Origin: an uncultured Verrucomicrobiota bacterium
GTDB lineage: Bacteria; Verrucomicrobiota; Verrucomicrobiia; Limisphaerales; UBA9464
Direction: 5' to 3'
Length of the DNA stretch: 54,806 nt
Assembly (NCBI GenBank): GCA_903842505.1
Contig: CAIMMI010000142.1
Coordinates: 1 to 54,806 of the forward strand
Positions 18,135-27,080 of this stretch are shown here, one piece after another. Under the pieces are notes generated by a model that was not told where the DNA came from, made no database searches, and saw nothing but the letters and a program-made list of their open reading frames with translations. Both the position numbers and the translations under genes were made by a program. Each line of letters starts with the position of its first letter. The first letter of the stretch is position 1.

Positions 18135-19109
18135 ATGGAAAACTCCAAGCAAGGTCTGAAGGTCGGAATCTTCGCGGTGGTGGCTCTGACAATCGCCGCC
18201 TTCCTGATCCTGAATTTCTCGAAGTCCTCCGGACCGTGGACGCCGCAGATCCATGTGACGGTCGAGTCTAGCGATGTGGGTGGATTGACGGCTGGGGCGA
18301 AGGTGGTGATGTCCGGGGTTCCGGTGGGGAGTGTCGAGTCATTGGCCCTGAGCGCTGATGGCCGCAAGGTGTTCATCCATTGCGCGATCCTGAAGAAGTT
18401 CCAGATCTACCGGGACGCGAAGGTGGAGATCCAGCAGAGCGGGTTCCTCGGAGATCTCTACGTATCGGTCACTCCGACCCGGAACGAGGGGGGCGTGGTT
18501 GAGGACGGAGCCAATCTGGAAGCCATTGCACCTTTCAACATGCTGGAGGCGGCCCGCAGTGCTGCCGGACTCCTACAACGGCTCGATGCCACGGCCAAAA
18601 AGCTCGATTCAGCTGTGACCCGGGTTGACCGGGTCCTCCTCGCGGAGGGAGCACTCCAGGATCTCACCAATGGCTTCGCCAATTTCAACCGGCTATCCGA
18701 ACGCGCCGACGCCGCGCTGGCCGATGTCCAGACACTCGTGCGGACCAATTCGCCTGCGGTCGGGGTCACGCTGTCCAACCTCAACGAGTTCGCGATCACG
18801 CTGCGTGGGACAGCGACCAATCTCAATGGAGTCGTGGATGCCAACAAGGTGACGATCCGAACCACGCTCGAGAATCTCGCCTTGGCCTCCGCCGATGTGA
18901 AGGGATTCACCGCGGAACTCCGATCCGGTCAGGGCCTCGTGAGTGCTGCGTTCAAGGACGAGAAGATGCGCGACCAGTTCCAGTCGATCGTCGGCAACTT
19001 CACCACGGTTTCGTCCAATCTCAGCCGGTTCGGCCTCCTCTGGAAGCCGAAGACCGTCGTGCCCTTGAACACCAATTCCACCTACTCGGGGCGCAGCCCG
19101 TTCCGCTGA
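18135..19109 (+). CDS. mlaD: MCE-domain lipid-binding protein
   Basis: A 324-residue periplasmic protein anchored by one N-terminal membrane segment (about residues 8-26: VGIFAVVALTIAAFLIL). The MCE domain follows (about 36-115): VTVESSDVGGLTAGAKVVMS, GVPVGSV, and SGFLGDLYVSVTP. The C-terminal 200 residues are helical and heptad-like, with repeated TxxNLN patterns (SNLNEFA, TNLNGVV). This part is longer than in E. coli MlaD (183 residues) and probably forms a longer tube or stalk. It is the third gene of the operon and probably bridges lipids across the periplasm. Confidence 0.88.
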   Translation: MENSKQGLKVGIFAVVALTIAAFLILNFSKSSGPWTPQIHVTVESSDVGGLTAGAKVVMSGVPVGSVESLALSADGRKVFIHCAILKKFQIYRDAKVEIQQSGFLGDLYVSVTPTRNEGGVVEDGANLEAIAPFNMLEAARSAAGLLQRLDATAKKLDSAVTRVDRVLLAEGALQDLTNGFANFNRLSERADAALADVQTLVRTNSPAVGVTLSNLNEFAITLRGTATNLNGVVDANKVTIRTTLENLALASADVKGFTAELRSGQGLVSAAFKDEKMRDQFQSIVGNFTTVSSNLSRFGLLWKPKTVVPLNTNSTYSGRSPFR

Positions 19110-19141
19110 TTCCGGCCCCCCCCGCCTGGGATCCCTCTCCG

Positions 19142-20521
19142 ATGAAGAAGATCGGTCCGCTCCTGCGCCGTCTCGCGGCGCAACTCCCGTCTGACGAGTT
19201 CCGCATGGCCGACGCGGATCTCATCAGCCATTCCGGTGACAAGTGGTTCGCCAGTGCGCGCCCCGATGCGGTGGTCCTGGCCCGTTCGACCGCCACGGTT
19301 TCTGCCGTGCTCGCATTCGCCAATCGGCACGGTATCCCCGTAACTCCCCGCGGCGCTGGCCACGGCTACGTAGGCGGATGCGTTCCCGTGCAGGGCGGAA
19401 TCGTCCTCTCAGTGGCCGGCATGCAGCAGATCCGCAACGTTTCCCGGCGGGACTTCGTTGCCGTGGTTGAACCCGGCGTCCTGACCGCCACGCTCCAGGC
19501 CACCGTGGAACGGAAGCGGCTCTACTATCCGCCGGACCCGGCCAGTCGCGCGGATTGCAGCATCGGCGGCAATATCGCCACCAATGCGGGCGGACCCCGC
19601 TGCCTGAAGTACGGCGTGACCCGCGATTACGTGCTCGGATTGGAGGTCGTCCTGGCGGACGGATCGGTGGTTCCACTCGGGGGACGTACCCACAAGAACA
19701 AGACCGGATTCGACCTGCATCGGTTGTTCGTCGGGAGCGAGGGGATGCTCGGCGTCGTGACGTCGGCGAACCTCAAGTTGCTTCCCCTCCCACCGTTCCG
19801 CGCCTGCCTGGGCGTCGGGTTCGACTCCATGGCCACCGCAATCCGCGCACTCGATGCCGTCTTTGCTTCCGGATTGCTGCCCTCGGCCCTCGAACTGGCC
19901 GACGCCTTTACCCTCGCCGCGGCGAGGAAACGAACGGGCTCGGAACGATTGGCTGGGTGCGACGCGCACATGATCGTGGAACTCGACGGGCAGGAGCGAT
20001 CCGTTCGATCGGAGTTGCGGGCCCTGCAGGCGATCCTGGCTGGTTTCAAGCCGTTGTTTGTTGACCGGGGATTCGGTCCGGCCGGCTGCGAAAAGCTTTG
20101 GCAGTTGCGCCGGCAGTTCAGCTACGCGTTGCGGGATACCGGGCTCACCAAGCTCAACGAGGATGTTGTGGTGCCCCGGGGTAGCCTGGCGAAGCTGTTC
20201 CGGCTCGCGGCGTCCCTGCAACGCAAGCACGGCATTCAGGTCGCGTGCTTCGGCCACGCCGGCGATGGGAACATCCATGTCAACCTGATGGTCGACTGGA
20301 AGGACGCCGGCCAACGCGAGCGGAGCGAAGTGGCACTCGACGAGTTGTTCACCGGGGTCCTCGCCTTGGGCGGGAGCATCACCGGCGAGCACGGCGTCGG
20401 ACTGGCCAAGAAGAAATGGTGGCCTCAGGCCGCACCGGGCCCGGTGGACGAGTTGCACCGTCGGGTGAAAGCCGCGCTGGATCCCAAGGGCATCCTCAAC
20501 CCGGGCAAGTTCCTGGGTTGA
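19142..20521 (+). CDS. GlcD-like FAD-binding oxidoreductase
   Basis: A 459-residue flavoprotein of the glycolate/D-lactate dehydrogenase group. The N-terminal PCMH-type FAD domain shows VTPRGAGHGYVGGCVPVQGG, SIGGNIATNAGG and VVLADGSVVPLGGR. The C-terminal cap domain has FGHAGDGNIHVNL and ITGEHGVGLAKK, the conserved histidines of this family, ending in ALDPKGILNPGKFLG. The expected role is oxidation of a 2-hydroxyacid to a 2-oxoacid with electrons passed to quinone; the exact substrate is unknown. It lies 32 bases after mlaD and may be read from the same transcript, although no functional link with lipid transport is known to me. It converges with the DUF1080 gene. Confidence 0.87.
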   Translation: MKKIGPLLRRLAAQLPSDEFRMADADLISHSGDKWFASARPDAVVLARSTATVSAVLAFANRHGIPVTPRGAGHGYVGGCVPVQGGIVLSVAGMQQIRNVSRRDFVAVVEPGVLTATLQATVERKRLYYPPDPASRADCSIGGNIATNAGGPRCLKYGVTRDYVLGLEVVLADGSVVPLGGRTHKNKTGFDLHRLFVGSEGMLGVVTSANLKLLPLPPFRACLGVGFDSMATAIRALDAVFASGLLPSALELADAFTLAAARKRTGSERLAGCDAHMIVELDGQERSVRSELRALQAILAGFKPLFVDRGFGPAGCEKLWQLRRQFSYALRDTGLTKLNEDVVVPRGSLAKLFRLAASLQRKHGIQVACFGHAGDGNIHVNLMVDWKDAGQRERSEVALDELFTGVLALGGSITGEHGVGLAKKKWWPQAAPGPVDELHRRVKAALDPKGILNPGKFLG

Positions 20522-20543
20522 GTCGGGTGCCCTCCATTGGGGC

Positions 20544-21686
20544 TCAGGGTTGGCCAAGGCGGGCGAATGGGCTCGCAATCGAAAGGTCCACCCCGGCGGG
20601 TTGAAGGCCCATGCGAACGGGACCCGGCGCAATCTCCAGCGACCCGGCGAGGGTCTGGTTCACCAAAACGTCAAAGCCCTTGGCCGTGCGCCGGAGTTCG
20701 ACCCGGTTCCAGTCCTTGCCCACTCCGACGGCGATCTCTGGCATCGGAAGGATCGCCCCACCCGAGGCCGCCTGGATAACCAGGGGCGGGATGCTCCGGG
20801 CTGGCTTTGCCGACCAACGCCAATCCAGGAACAGATGGCTCTCAGCCGCACTGAAGTCGGACCACAGGATCGCACTCGATGGAGCCGCGGCCGGACATCG
20901 CAGGTTCCAGTCGGAGGGCTTCCAGGCCAGCGTGGCATCCGGTGCCCCGCGCCAACCCCGAAGCGAGCGACCATCGTACAGGCTCTTCCAGGGCTCCGCC
21001 GCCGTTGCAGTGTCCGCGACGGACGCGCCCGATGAGGGCAGTTCCTGGATCCGGAGATTCCGCCAGTCCACGATGCCCCCTTCGGATTCGAGGGCGATGT
21101 AGCCCTTGCGCCAGGAACAGTCCGTACCACCCGATACCTCGGCCCCATTGACCGAAAGACGGATCACGCCGTTGGTGGCGACGATCCGATAATGATTCCA
21201 CTCGTTCGTGCCCTTGCTCCGGAATTCCTTGGGGAAGCTTCGATCCCCCTTGCTCGGGCTGAACGGCTTCATCCGGGAACCGTGGATCGGGAAGATGTCG
21301 CCGTGTGTCGTGAACCAGTCGGACTTGCCATAACCGTGGTCGAGCACCTGGACCTCAATCGCGCGGAGGAATGGCTGGCCGACCGCGGGGAGTGGCCCCG
21401 ACCAGATGAAAACGCCTGCGTTTCCCCCGGACTTCATGTGGCGCCACTCCAGTTCCGGGATGAAGTTTTCGAACTGCCGATCGGTCCGCAGGGCGCCGGT
21501 CGGGAGGCCGTCGCAGTGGATCATGCCGTCCTGGACCGTGAAGGTTTCGGGCGCGCAGTTCACATTCACCCAGCCCGCCAGATCCCGACCGTTGAACAGG
21601 GGCGAGAACGCGGGTTCATCGGCTGTGACGAAGGTTGGGAATGCGACCGTGGCCAGGAGGCAGACCCAGGGACGGAGGAAGTTCAT
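20544..21686 (-). CDS. Secreted protein with two DUF1080-like domains
   Basis: A 380-residue protein with signal peptide MNFLRPWVCLLATVAFPTFVTA, which sets the start at 21686. The first DUF1080 (3-keto-disaccharide hydrolase) domain spans about 25-210: FSPLFNGRDLAGWVNV, ELEWRHMKSGGNAGVFIWSG, EVQVLDHGYG, NEWNHYRIVATNG and GYIALESEGG. A shorter second half begins EPWKSLYDGRSLRGWRG and repeats the same opening, so the gene looks like a duplicated domain with a degenerate second copy. DUF1080 proteins act on disaccharides or bind sugars outside the cytoplasm. It is divergent from the PSD1 gene, and the pair is common in Planctomycetes and Verrucomicrobia. Confidence 0.86.
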   Translation of the reverse strand: MNFLRPWVCLLATVAFPTFVTADEPAFSPLFNGRDLAGWVNVNCAPETFTVQDGMIHCDGLPTGALRTDRQFENFIPELEWRHMKSGGNAGVFIWSGPLPAVGQPFLRAIEVQVLDHGYGKSDWFTTHGDIFPIHGSRMKPFSPSKGDRSFPKEFRSKGTNEWNHYRIVATNGVIRLSVNGAEVSGGTDCSWRKGYIALESEGGIVDWRNLRIQELPSSGASVADTATAAEPWKSLYDGRSLRGWRGAPDATLAWKPSDWNLRCPAAAPSSAILWSDFSAAESHLFLDWRWSAKPARSIPPLVIQAASGGAILPMPEIAVGVGKDWNRVELRRTAKGFDVLVNQTLAGSLEIAPGPVRMGLQPAGVDLSIASPFARLGQP

Positions 21687-21812
21687 GCGCGACCTTACGC
21701 CTCCGGCTCCGCTGATGGAAGACTCGGGGCTGTGGAAAGCCCGTGGACCGGACCCGTAATCCTGCCCCAGGGCCCGACCCATTCACTGCCTCTGGACTTT
21801 AGGGGGGCTGCG

Positions 21813-21852
21813 TTTGCATCCGGATGTCCCATATGCGACATGCGGATGCAAA
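21813..21852. promoter_or_regulatory. Long near-perfect hairpin in the divergent spacer
   Basis: TTTGCATCCGGATGTC (21813-21828) and GACATGCGGATGCAAA (21837-21852) are complementary at 15 of 16 positions, with an 8-base loop. It lies between the divergent DUF1080 and PSD1 genes, where it could be an operator for both, an mRNA structure in the PSD1 leader, or a lone repeat copy. Confidence 0.5.
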
Positions 21853-21928
21853 ATGGGCTGCCCTGGCAGGCTGCAACAAATTGGATGAATTGGCGGAGTT
21901 GCTGGGACATCCTGTTGGGGTCATTGCC

Positions 21929-24900
21929 ATGTGGATCCGCACCCCTTTCAGAATTGTTGCCGTCGTTGTGGTGGGACTGGCCCTGCCCGGGCCGTTGACC
22001 GGTGCGGGCGTCGACTTCGCGCGGGAGGTGCTGCCCATCCTGTCGGACAACTGTTTCCACTGCCACGGTCCGTCCGAGACGGGGCGCAAGGCCGGGCTGA
22101 GACTGGATCTGCGCGAGGGGGCGCTGCGGGTGAAGGACGGGAAGGCGACCCTCGTGCCCGGTAAGCCGGAATCCAGCGAGTTGGTGAAACGGATCCATGC
22201 GGACGACCCGGAAGTGGTGATGCCGCCTCCCGATTCGCATCGTTCGCTGACGGTGGCGCAGAAGGACCTGCTGAAGCGCTGGGTGGCCGAGGGAGCGGTG
22301 TGGGGCAAGCACTGGTCCTTCGAACCGGTTCGGGCGCGGCCGCTGCCCGCGGTGAAGGCTGGGGGTTGGGCGCGGAATGACCTGGATCGGTTCATCCTGG
22401 CGAGGATCGAGAGCGAAGGTTTGCAGCCCTCGCCCGAGGCACCCCTGGAAGCGTTGGCGCGGCGCGCCTCGCTGGACCTCGTCGGATTGCCTCCGACCGA
22501 GGAAGACCTGCGCCGGTTGGTATCGGATCCCGCTCCCACGGCGTACGAGGCGTATGTTGATCGCCTGCTGGCGTCGCCCGCCTACGGAGAGCGGATGGCG
22601 GCGGAGTGGTTGGACCTGGCCAGGTATGCGGATACGTACGGGTTCCAGTCGGACGTGGAGCGGGACCTGTCGCCATGGCGCGACTGGGTGGTCAAGGCCA
22701 TCAACTCCAACCTGGCTTACGACCAGTTCCTGACGTGGCAATTGGCTGGGGATCTCCTGCCGGGGGCGACGCAGGAGCAGCGACTCGCGACGGCGTATAG
22801 CCGGTTGCATCGGCAGACCAACGAAGGCGGCAGCATCGAGGAGGAGTGGCGGGCGGAGTACGTTTCCGACCGGGTCCACACCGTAGGCACGTCGATCCTC
22901 GGGTTGACGATGGAGTGCAGTCGATGTCACGACCACAAGTACGACCCCATCAGCCAGCGCGACTACTACTCGCTCTCGGCTTTCTTCAACAACATCGACG
23001 AGTCCGGGCTGTACTCGCACTTCACGGCAGCGACCCCGACCCCGACGATGTTCCTCTACAAGGAGGGGCAGGAGCAGGCGCATGGGGTCTTGAAGACGCA
23101 GGTTTCGGACGCGTGGACCCGGTATCGGAAGGTGCTCGCCGACGCGGCAGCGCCGTCAGGTGGGACGGTGGAACCGGTGATTCCGGCGCCGGTCGCGCGG
23201 TATTCGTTCGATGCCATGGAAGGGGGTAAGGTGGCCAATCTGGTCTCCACGAATGGTGCCGCCGAGGGAGCGTTGAAGCTGGTGGAGGGTGCCCGTGGGC
23301 AGGGGGTGGAGTTCAACGGGGATGACTCGGTGACCTGCAAGGGGGTTGGAAAGTTTGCGCGGACGGATCCGTTCACGATCGGATTGAGGATCCGTCCGGC
23401 GGAGTTGAAACCGAGGGCGGTCGTGCTGCATCGATCGGTGGCCTGGACCGATTCTGGCAGCCGGGGCTATGAGTTGGTTCTGGACGCCGGTCGGCCGTTC
23501 TTTGGATTGATCCATTTCTGGCCGGGCAACGCGATCGGGATCCGGGCGAAGAAGCCGTTGCCCTTGGATGCGTGGTCGCACGTGACGGTGACCTACGACG
23601 GATCGAGCCGAGCGGAGGGGGTGCGTTTGTATGTGGACGGACGGTTGGCCGAGAGCGAGGTCGTGCGCGACAACCTCTACAAGGATATCCGGCATCGGGG
23701 CGAATGGGGGGACTCGGATGGGAATGGCCTGTCGCTGACGTTGGGGGCTCGGTTTCGGGATAATGGATTCCGGCACGGTCGGGTCGACGACCTCGTGGTC
23801 CACGATGTGGAGTTGACTGCGGGCGAGGTGGCCCGGGTTGCTGGCCTGACGGGCGACTGGAGTGTTGGGGAGCGTCGGGCGTGGTTTGCGGCCCGATCGG
23901 ATCAATCGGTGAAAGCAGCCTTGGCCGAAGCCCGGCGGTTGTCGCGCGAGGAGGACACGATGGTCACCGGACTTCGCGAGATCATGACCATGCGGGACAT
24001 GGCGGTTCAGCGTCCGACGTTCGTTCTGGCGCGGGGAGCTTACGATGCACCGGGAGCGTCGGTCAGTCCGGGGACACCGGAGCGGATCCTGCCGTTCAAG
24101 GCGGAGTATCCGCGCAACCGGCTCGGGTTGGCACGCTGGATCACGGACGCGGACCATCCGCTGACGTCGAGGGTGGCGGTGAACCGCGCGTGGAAGCATC
24201 ACTTTGGTCGGGGGTTGGTTCCGACCGTGGAGGATTTCGGCATGCAGGGCAGGGCGCCGTCGCATCCCGAGTTGCTCGACTGGTTGGCCTACCGGTTCAT
24301 GAGTTCGGGCTGGGACCGAAAGGCGCTGCATCGACTGATCGCGACTTCAGCCACCTATCGTCAGGCGTCGGTGATCACGCCGACGCTGGCGCAGAAGGAT
24401 CCCGAGAACATCCTGCTGGCGCGTGGGCCGCGGCATCGGTTGTCGGCGGAGGTCGTTCGGGACCGGGCGCTGGTGGTGAGCGGGATGCTGGTGAGCCGGA
24501 TGGGAGGACGTTCGGTGAAGCCCTACCAACCCGCGGGCGTGTGGGAGGAGGCTGGCACGGGCAAGTCCTATACCCAGGACCACGGCGAGGCCCTGTACCG
24601 TCGAAGCCTCTATACCTTCTGGCGTCGAACGGCACCTCCGCCGTCGATGCTGACCTTTGATGCGCCCTCGCGGGAAGTCTGCACGGCCAAGCGCGAGGCG
24701 ACGGCGACTCCGATGCAGGCGTTGGTCCTGCTGAATGATCCGCAGTTCCTGGAAGCGGCGCGCGTGCTGGCCCAGCGCGCGTGGAAGGAGTCTGCCGATG
24801 ACGCGACGCGGCTCCGGGGAGTCTTCCGCAGGGTGATCGGCCGGGACGCAACGGCGCAGGAAGCGGCGGTGCTCCGGCGCCTGCTGGATGAACAGCGCGA

Positions 24901-25051
24901 GGGATTTCGGCAGCGACCCGAAGCAGCTTCGAAGTACGTCGCCATCGGCGAGTGGCCGCTCGACGAATCGGTGCCCCCGGCGGAACTCGCTGCAGCCACG
25001 GTGATGGTGTCGGCCCTGATGAACCACGACGAATTCGTGACCAAGCGATGA
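21929..25051 (+). CDS. PSD1 / Planctomycete cytochrome c protein with LamG domain
   Basis: A 1040-residue exported protein. Signal peptide MWIRTPFRIVAVVVVGLALP fixes the start at 21929. Next is the PSCyt1 haem-binding region with CFHCH (residues 42-46), then DUF1549/PSCyt2 (DLDRFILARIESEGL, AEWLDLARYADTYGFQSD, ECSRCHDHKYDPISQRDYY, a second CxxCH). A LamG domain occupies about 375-600 (PVARYSFDAMEGG, WSHVTVTYDG). The DUF1553/PSD1 domain follows (NRLGLARWITDADHPLTSRV, NRAWKHHFGRGLV, MQALVLLNDPQFLEAARVLA). The protein family is thought to work with the DUF1501 partner in periplasmic oxidative breakdown of complex substrates, but the reaction is not established. The stop overlaps the next start (ATGA). 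Confidence 0.92.
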   Translation: MWIRTPFRIVAVVVVGLALPGPLTGAGVDFAREVLPILSDNCFHCHGPSETGRKAGLRLDLREGALRVKDGKATLVPGKPESSELVKRIHADDPEVVMPPPDSHRSLTVAQKDLLKRWVAEGAVWGKHWSFEPVRARPLPAVKAGGWARNDLDRFILARIESEGLQPSPEAPLEALARRASLDLVGLPPTEEDLRRLVSDPAPTAYEAYVDRLLASPAYGERMAAEWLDLARYADTYGFQSDVERDLSPWRDWVVKAINSNLAYDQFLTWQLAGDLLPGATQEQRLATAYSRLHRQTNEGGSIEEEWRAEYVSDRVHTVGTSILGLTMECSRCHDHKYDPISQRDYYSLSAFFNNIDESGLYSHFTAATPTPTMFLYKEGQEQAHGVLKTQVSDAWTRYRKVLADAAAPSGGTVEPVIPAPVARYSFDAMEGGKVANLVSTNGAAEGALKLVEGARGQGVEFNGDDSVTCKGVGKFARTDPFTIGLRIRPAELKPRAVVLHRSVAWTDSGSRGYELVLDAGRPFFGLIHFWPGNAIGIRAKKPLPLDAWSHVTVTYDGSSRAEGVRLYVDGRLAESEVVRDNLYKDIRHRGEWGDSDGNGLSLTLGARFRDNGFRHGRVDDLVVHDVELTAGEVARVAGLTGDWSVGERRAWFAARSDQSVKAALAEARRLSREEDTMVTGLREIMTMRDMAVQRPTFVLARGAYDAPGASVSPGTPERILPFKAEYPRNRLGLARWITDADHPLTSRVAVNRAWKHHFGRGLVPTVEDFGMQGRAPSHPELLDWLAYRFMSSGWDRKALHRLIATSATYRQASVITPTLAQKDPENILLARGPRHRLSAEVVRDRALVVSGMLVSRMGGRSVKPYQPAGVWEEAGTGKSYTQDHGEALYRRSLYTFWRRTAPPPSMLTFDAPSREVCTAKREATATPMQALVLLNDPQFLEAARVLAQRAWKESADDATRLRGVFRRVIGRDATAQEAAVLRRLLDEQREGFRQRPEAASKYVAIGEWPLDESVPPAELAAATVMVSALMNHDEFVTKR

Positions 25052-26505
25052 ACACTCCCCTCTGCAGTGGTGCACTGCCGGCGCTGGGCCTCAGTCGGCG
25101 CCAGTTCCTCAATCGATTTGGCCTTGGCATGGGTGGTCTGGCGCTGGCCGACCTGATCCATCCGGGCCTTGCCCGTGCGGCGGATTCCGCTGACCTCGGC
25201 GTGCTGGGTGCGCCGCACCGGACGCCGAAGGCCAAGCGGGTGATCTACCTGTTCATGAGCGGGGGGCCGTCCCAGCTCGAGACGTGGGACTACAAGCCGC
25301 TTTTGAACGAGCGGCACGGCCAGGAGTTGCCGGACTCGGTGCGGATGGGGCAACGCCTGACGGGCATGTCGGGCAACCAGGCGTCCCTGCCGCTGGCAGG
25401 TTCGGCCTTCCGCTTCAGCCGGCATGGAAAGTCAGGGACGTGGGTCAGTGAAATCCTGCCGCATACGGCCAAGGTGGTGGACGATCTGTGCGTGGTGCGT
25501 TCGTACTTCACCGAGGCCATCAACCACGATCCGGCCATCACCTTCCTGCAGACCGGTTCTCAGGTTTCGGGCCGACCGAGTGTTGGTTCCTGGGTTCATT
25601 ACGGGCTCGGGACTGCCAACCAGAACCTGCCGTCCTTCGTTGTCCTGATCACGCGGGGCAAGGTGGATCAACCCCTTTACTCCCGGCTGTGGGGCAACGG
25701 ATTCCTCCCGGCACGTCATCAGGGCGTCCAGTTCCGCTCGGGGCGTGAACCGGTGCTGTACCTGAACAATCCTGAAGGCATCGATGACGCCGGGCGCCGC
25801 CGAATGCTGGATCGGTTGCGGGATCTCCACGACATCCAGCGGGAGCAGACCGGCGATGTCGAACTCGACGCGCGGATCGCGCAGTACGAGATGGCGTATC
25901 GGATGCAGTCGTCGGTCCCGGAAGTCACGGACCTGACCTCCGAGCCGAGGCATGTGCTGGACCTATACGGGCCCGATGTTTCCAAGCCGGGGACGTTTGC
26001 AGCGAACTGCCTGCTGGCACGACGCCTGGCGGAGCGTGGCGTGCGGTTCATCCAACTCTACCACCAGGGTTGGGATCAGCACGGGGGGTTGCCCGGCGGG
26101 ATCCGGCAGCAGTGCAAGGAGACGGATCATCCCTGTTACGGGTTGTTGACCGATCTCAAGCAGCGCGGCCTGCTCGACGACACGTTGGTGGTGTGGAATG
26201 GCGAGTTCGGTCGGACGAACTATTCCCAAGGCAAGCTGGGCAAGGACGACTACGGACGGGACCATCATCCCCGCTGTTTCTCGGGTTGGATGGCCGGTGC
26301 GGGTATCCGGGCGGGCACGACCTACGGGGCAACGGATGAGTTCGGATACAATGTGGCGGAGAACCCGGTCCACGTGCACGACCTGAACGCAACGATCATG
26401 CACCTGCTGGGGATCGACCATGAGCGGTTGACCTACCGCTACCAGGGGCGTGACTTCCGTTTGACGGACGTTCACGGATCGCTGGTCAAGGGCATCCTCT
26501 CCTGA
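25048..26505 (+). CDS. DUF1501 family protein (Tat-exported sulfatase-like fold)
   Basis: A 485-residue protein with a Tat-type leader, LSRRQFLNRFGLGMGGLALA, that fixes the ATG at 25048, which overlaps the PSD1 stop by 4 bases. The body has the DUF1501 signatures YLFMSGGPSQLETWDYKP, FTEAINHDPAITFLQTG, YHQGWDQHGG, WNGEFGRT and GRDHHPRCFSGWMAGAG. DUF1501 belongs to the alkaline-phosphatase/sulfatase fold group. It is almost always paired with PSD1 cytochromes as here, and tight coupling implies joint function in the periplasm. Substrate unknown. Confidence 0.92.
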   Translation: MNTPLCSGALPALGLSRRQFLNRFGLGMGGLALADLIHPGLARAADSADLGVLGAPHRTPKAKRVIYLFMSGGPSQLETWDYKPLLNERHGQELPDSVRMGQRLTGMSGNQASLPLAGSAFRFSRHGKSGTWVSEILPHTAKVVDDLCVVRSYFTEAINHDPAITFLQTGSQVSGRPSVGSWVHYGLGTANQNLPSFVVLITRGKVDQPLYSRLWGNGFLPARHQGVQFRSGREPVLYLNNPEGIDDAGRRRMLDRLRDLHDIQREQTGDVELDARIAQYEMAYRMQSSVPEVTDLTSEPRHVLDLYGPDVSKPGTFAANCLLARRLAERGVRFIQLYHQGWDQHGGLPGGIRQQCKETDHPCYGLLTDLKQRGLLDDTLVVWNGEFGRTNYSQGKLGKDDYGRDHHPRCFSGWMAGAGIRAGTTYGATDEFGYNVAENPVHVHDLNATIMHLLGIDHERLTYRYQGRDFRLTDVHGSLVKGILS

Positions 26506-26781
26506 GCCGGTTCCTGGGGCATTGTCCCGGCGGCTCTTCCGTGGCTGGAAATGCGGGGTTGGGCTCGAACGGAGCAACGATACCCGCCGGGTCTTTGAAC
26601 CACGCGTTACCGGATCCGGGCACACGGGACCTGGAACAGGCGTCATGGGCACAGGAACGGCCTGACTCATGCGCGTAGACTAAAGACCCAGCGGGGATAC
26701 GGGCATTGGGACATACGGAATCTTGAACACGCAAGCCTCGACTGGACCTTCAGGGAGATTCCCGGGACGGCTGCCGGCGCG

Positions 26782-26977
26782 GGTGGGGCGAGGCTCGGTC
26801 GAGCCGCGGAGGAGTTCCCGGACGCCAATACCCAGTTCCCCCGGGCAGGTGTGGAATCGAGTAACCCGGAAGTCCCCGGCTCAACGGCGTTGCCCCCTTG
26901 AGGGAGGGGTTCCCACTTGGAACTTCAGGCTTCAAACTTGCGACTTCGGCAACCGTTCGACGGAGTCTGGCGCCACC
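26782..26977. repeat. Dispersed repeat family 1, broken copy C
   Basis: GGTGGGGCGAGGCTCGGTCG (26782-26801) resembles the start of module Y, and 26930-26977 (AAACTTGCGACTTCGGCAAC, then CGACGGAGTCTGGCGCCACC) resembles its other end in the opposite orientation. The middle is unrelated, so this is a rearranged or decayed copy. Confidence 0.6.
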
Positions 26978-27042
26978 GCTCGCTGGGTGCTGCGTCAAGA
27001 GGGGCTGTTTTCGGGTGTTTGCGAGGCGTTCCGAGCCGTTCC

Positions 27043-27072
27043 TTGCCCTTGCGGGTTCAGATTTGGCATAAC
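27043..27072 (+). promoter_or_regulatory. Putative promoter of lysA
   Basis: TTGCCC (27043-27048) and GCATAA or CATAAC (27066-27072) are 17-18 bases apart. The predicted start lies within a few bases of the ATG at 27081, so the transcript would be nearly leaderless. Confidence 0.3.
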
Positions 27073-27080
27073 CTCGCCCG

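Larger units (their letters stand above)
26506..27080. other. Intergenic spacer with a decayed family 1 repeat
   Basis: 575 bases without a supported gene. It contains partial copies of repeat family 1 (26782-26977) and a lysA promoter-like site at the end. I looked for a lysine riboswitch-like fold upstream of lysA and could not identify one by eye. Confidence 0.5.

Noticed and set aside
21695-23083. A 462-residue minus-strand frame in the 5' part of the PSD1 gene
   Set aside because: A GC-rich antisense shadow; the PSD1 frame on the plus strand has haem motifs and known domains.
26506-27080. Possible lysine riboswitch before lysA
   Set aside because: No L-box-like conserved junction was recognisable by eye, and the promoter-like site is immediately before the ATG, leaving no room for an aptamer in the leader.
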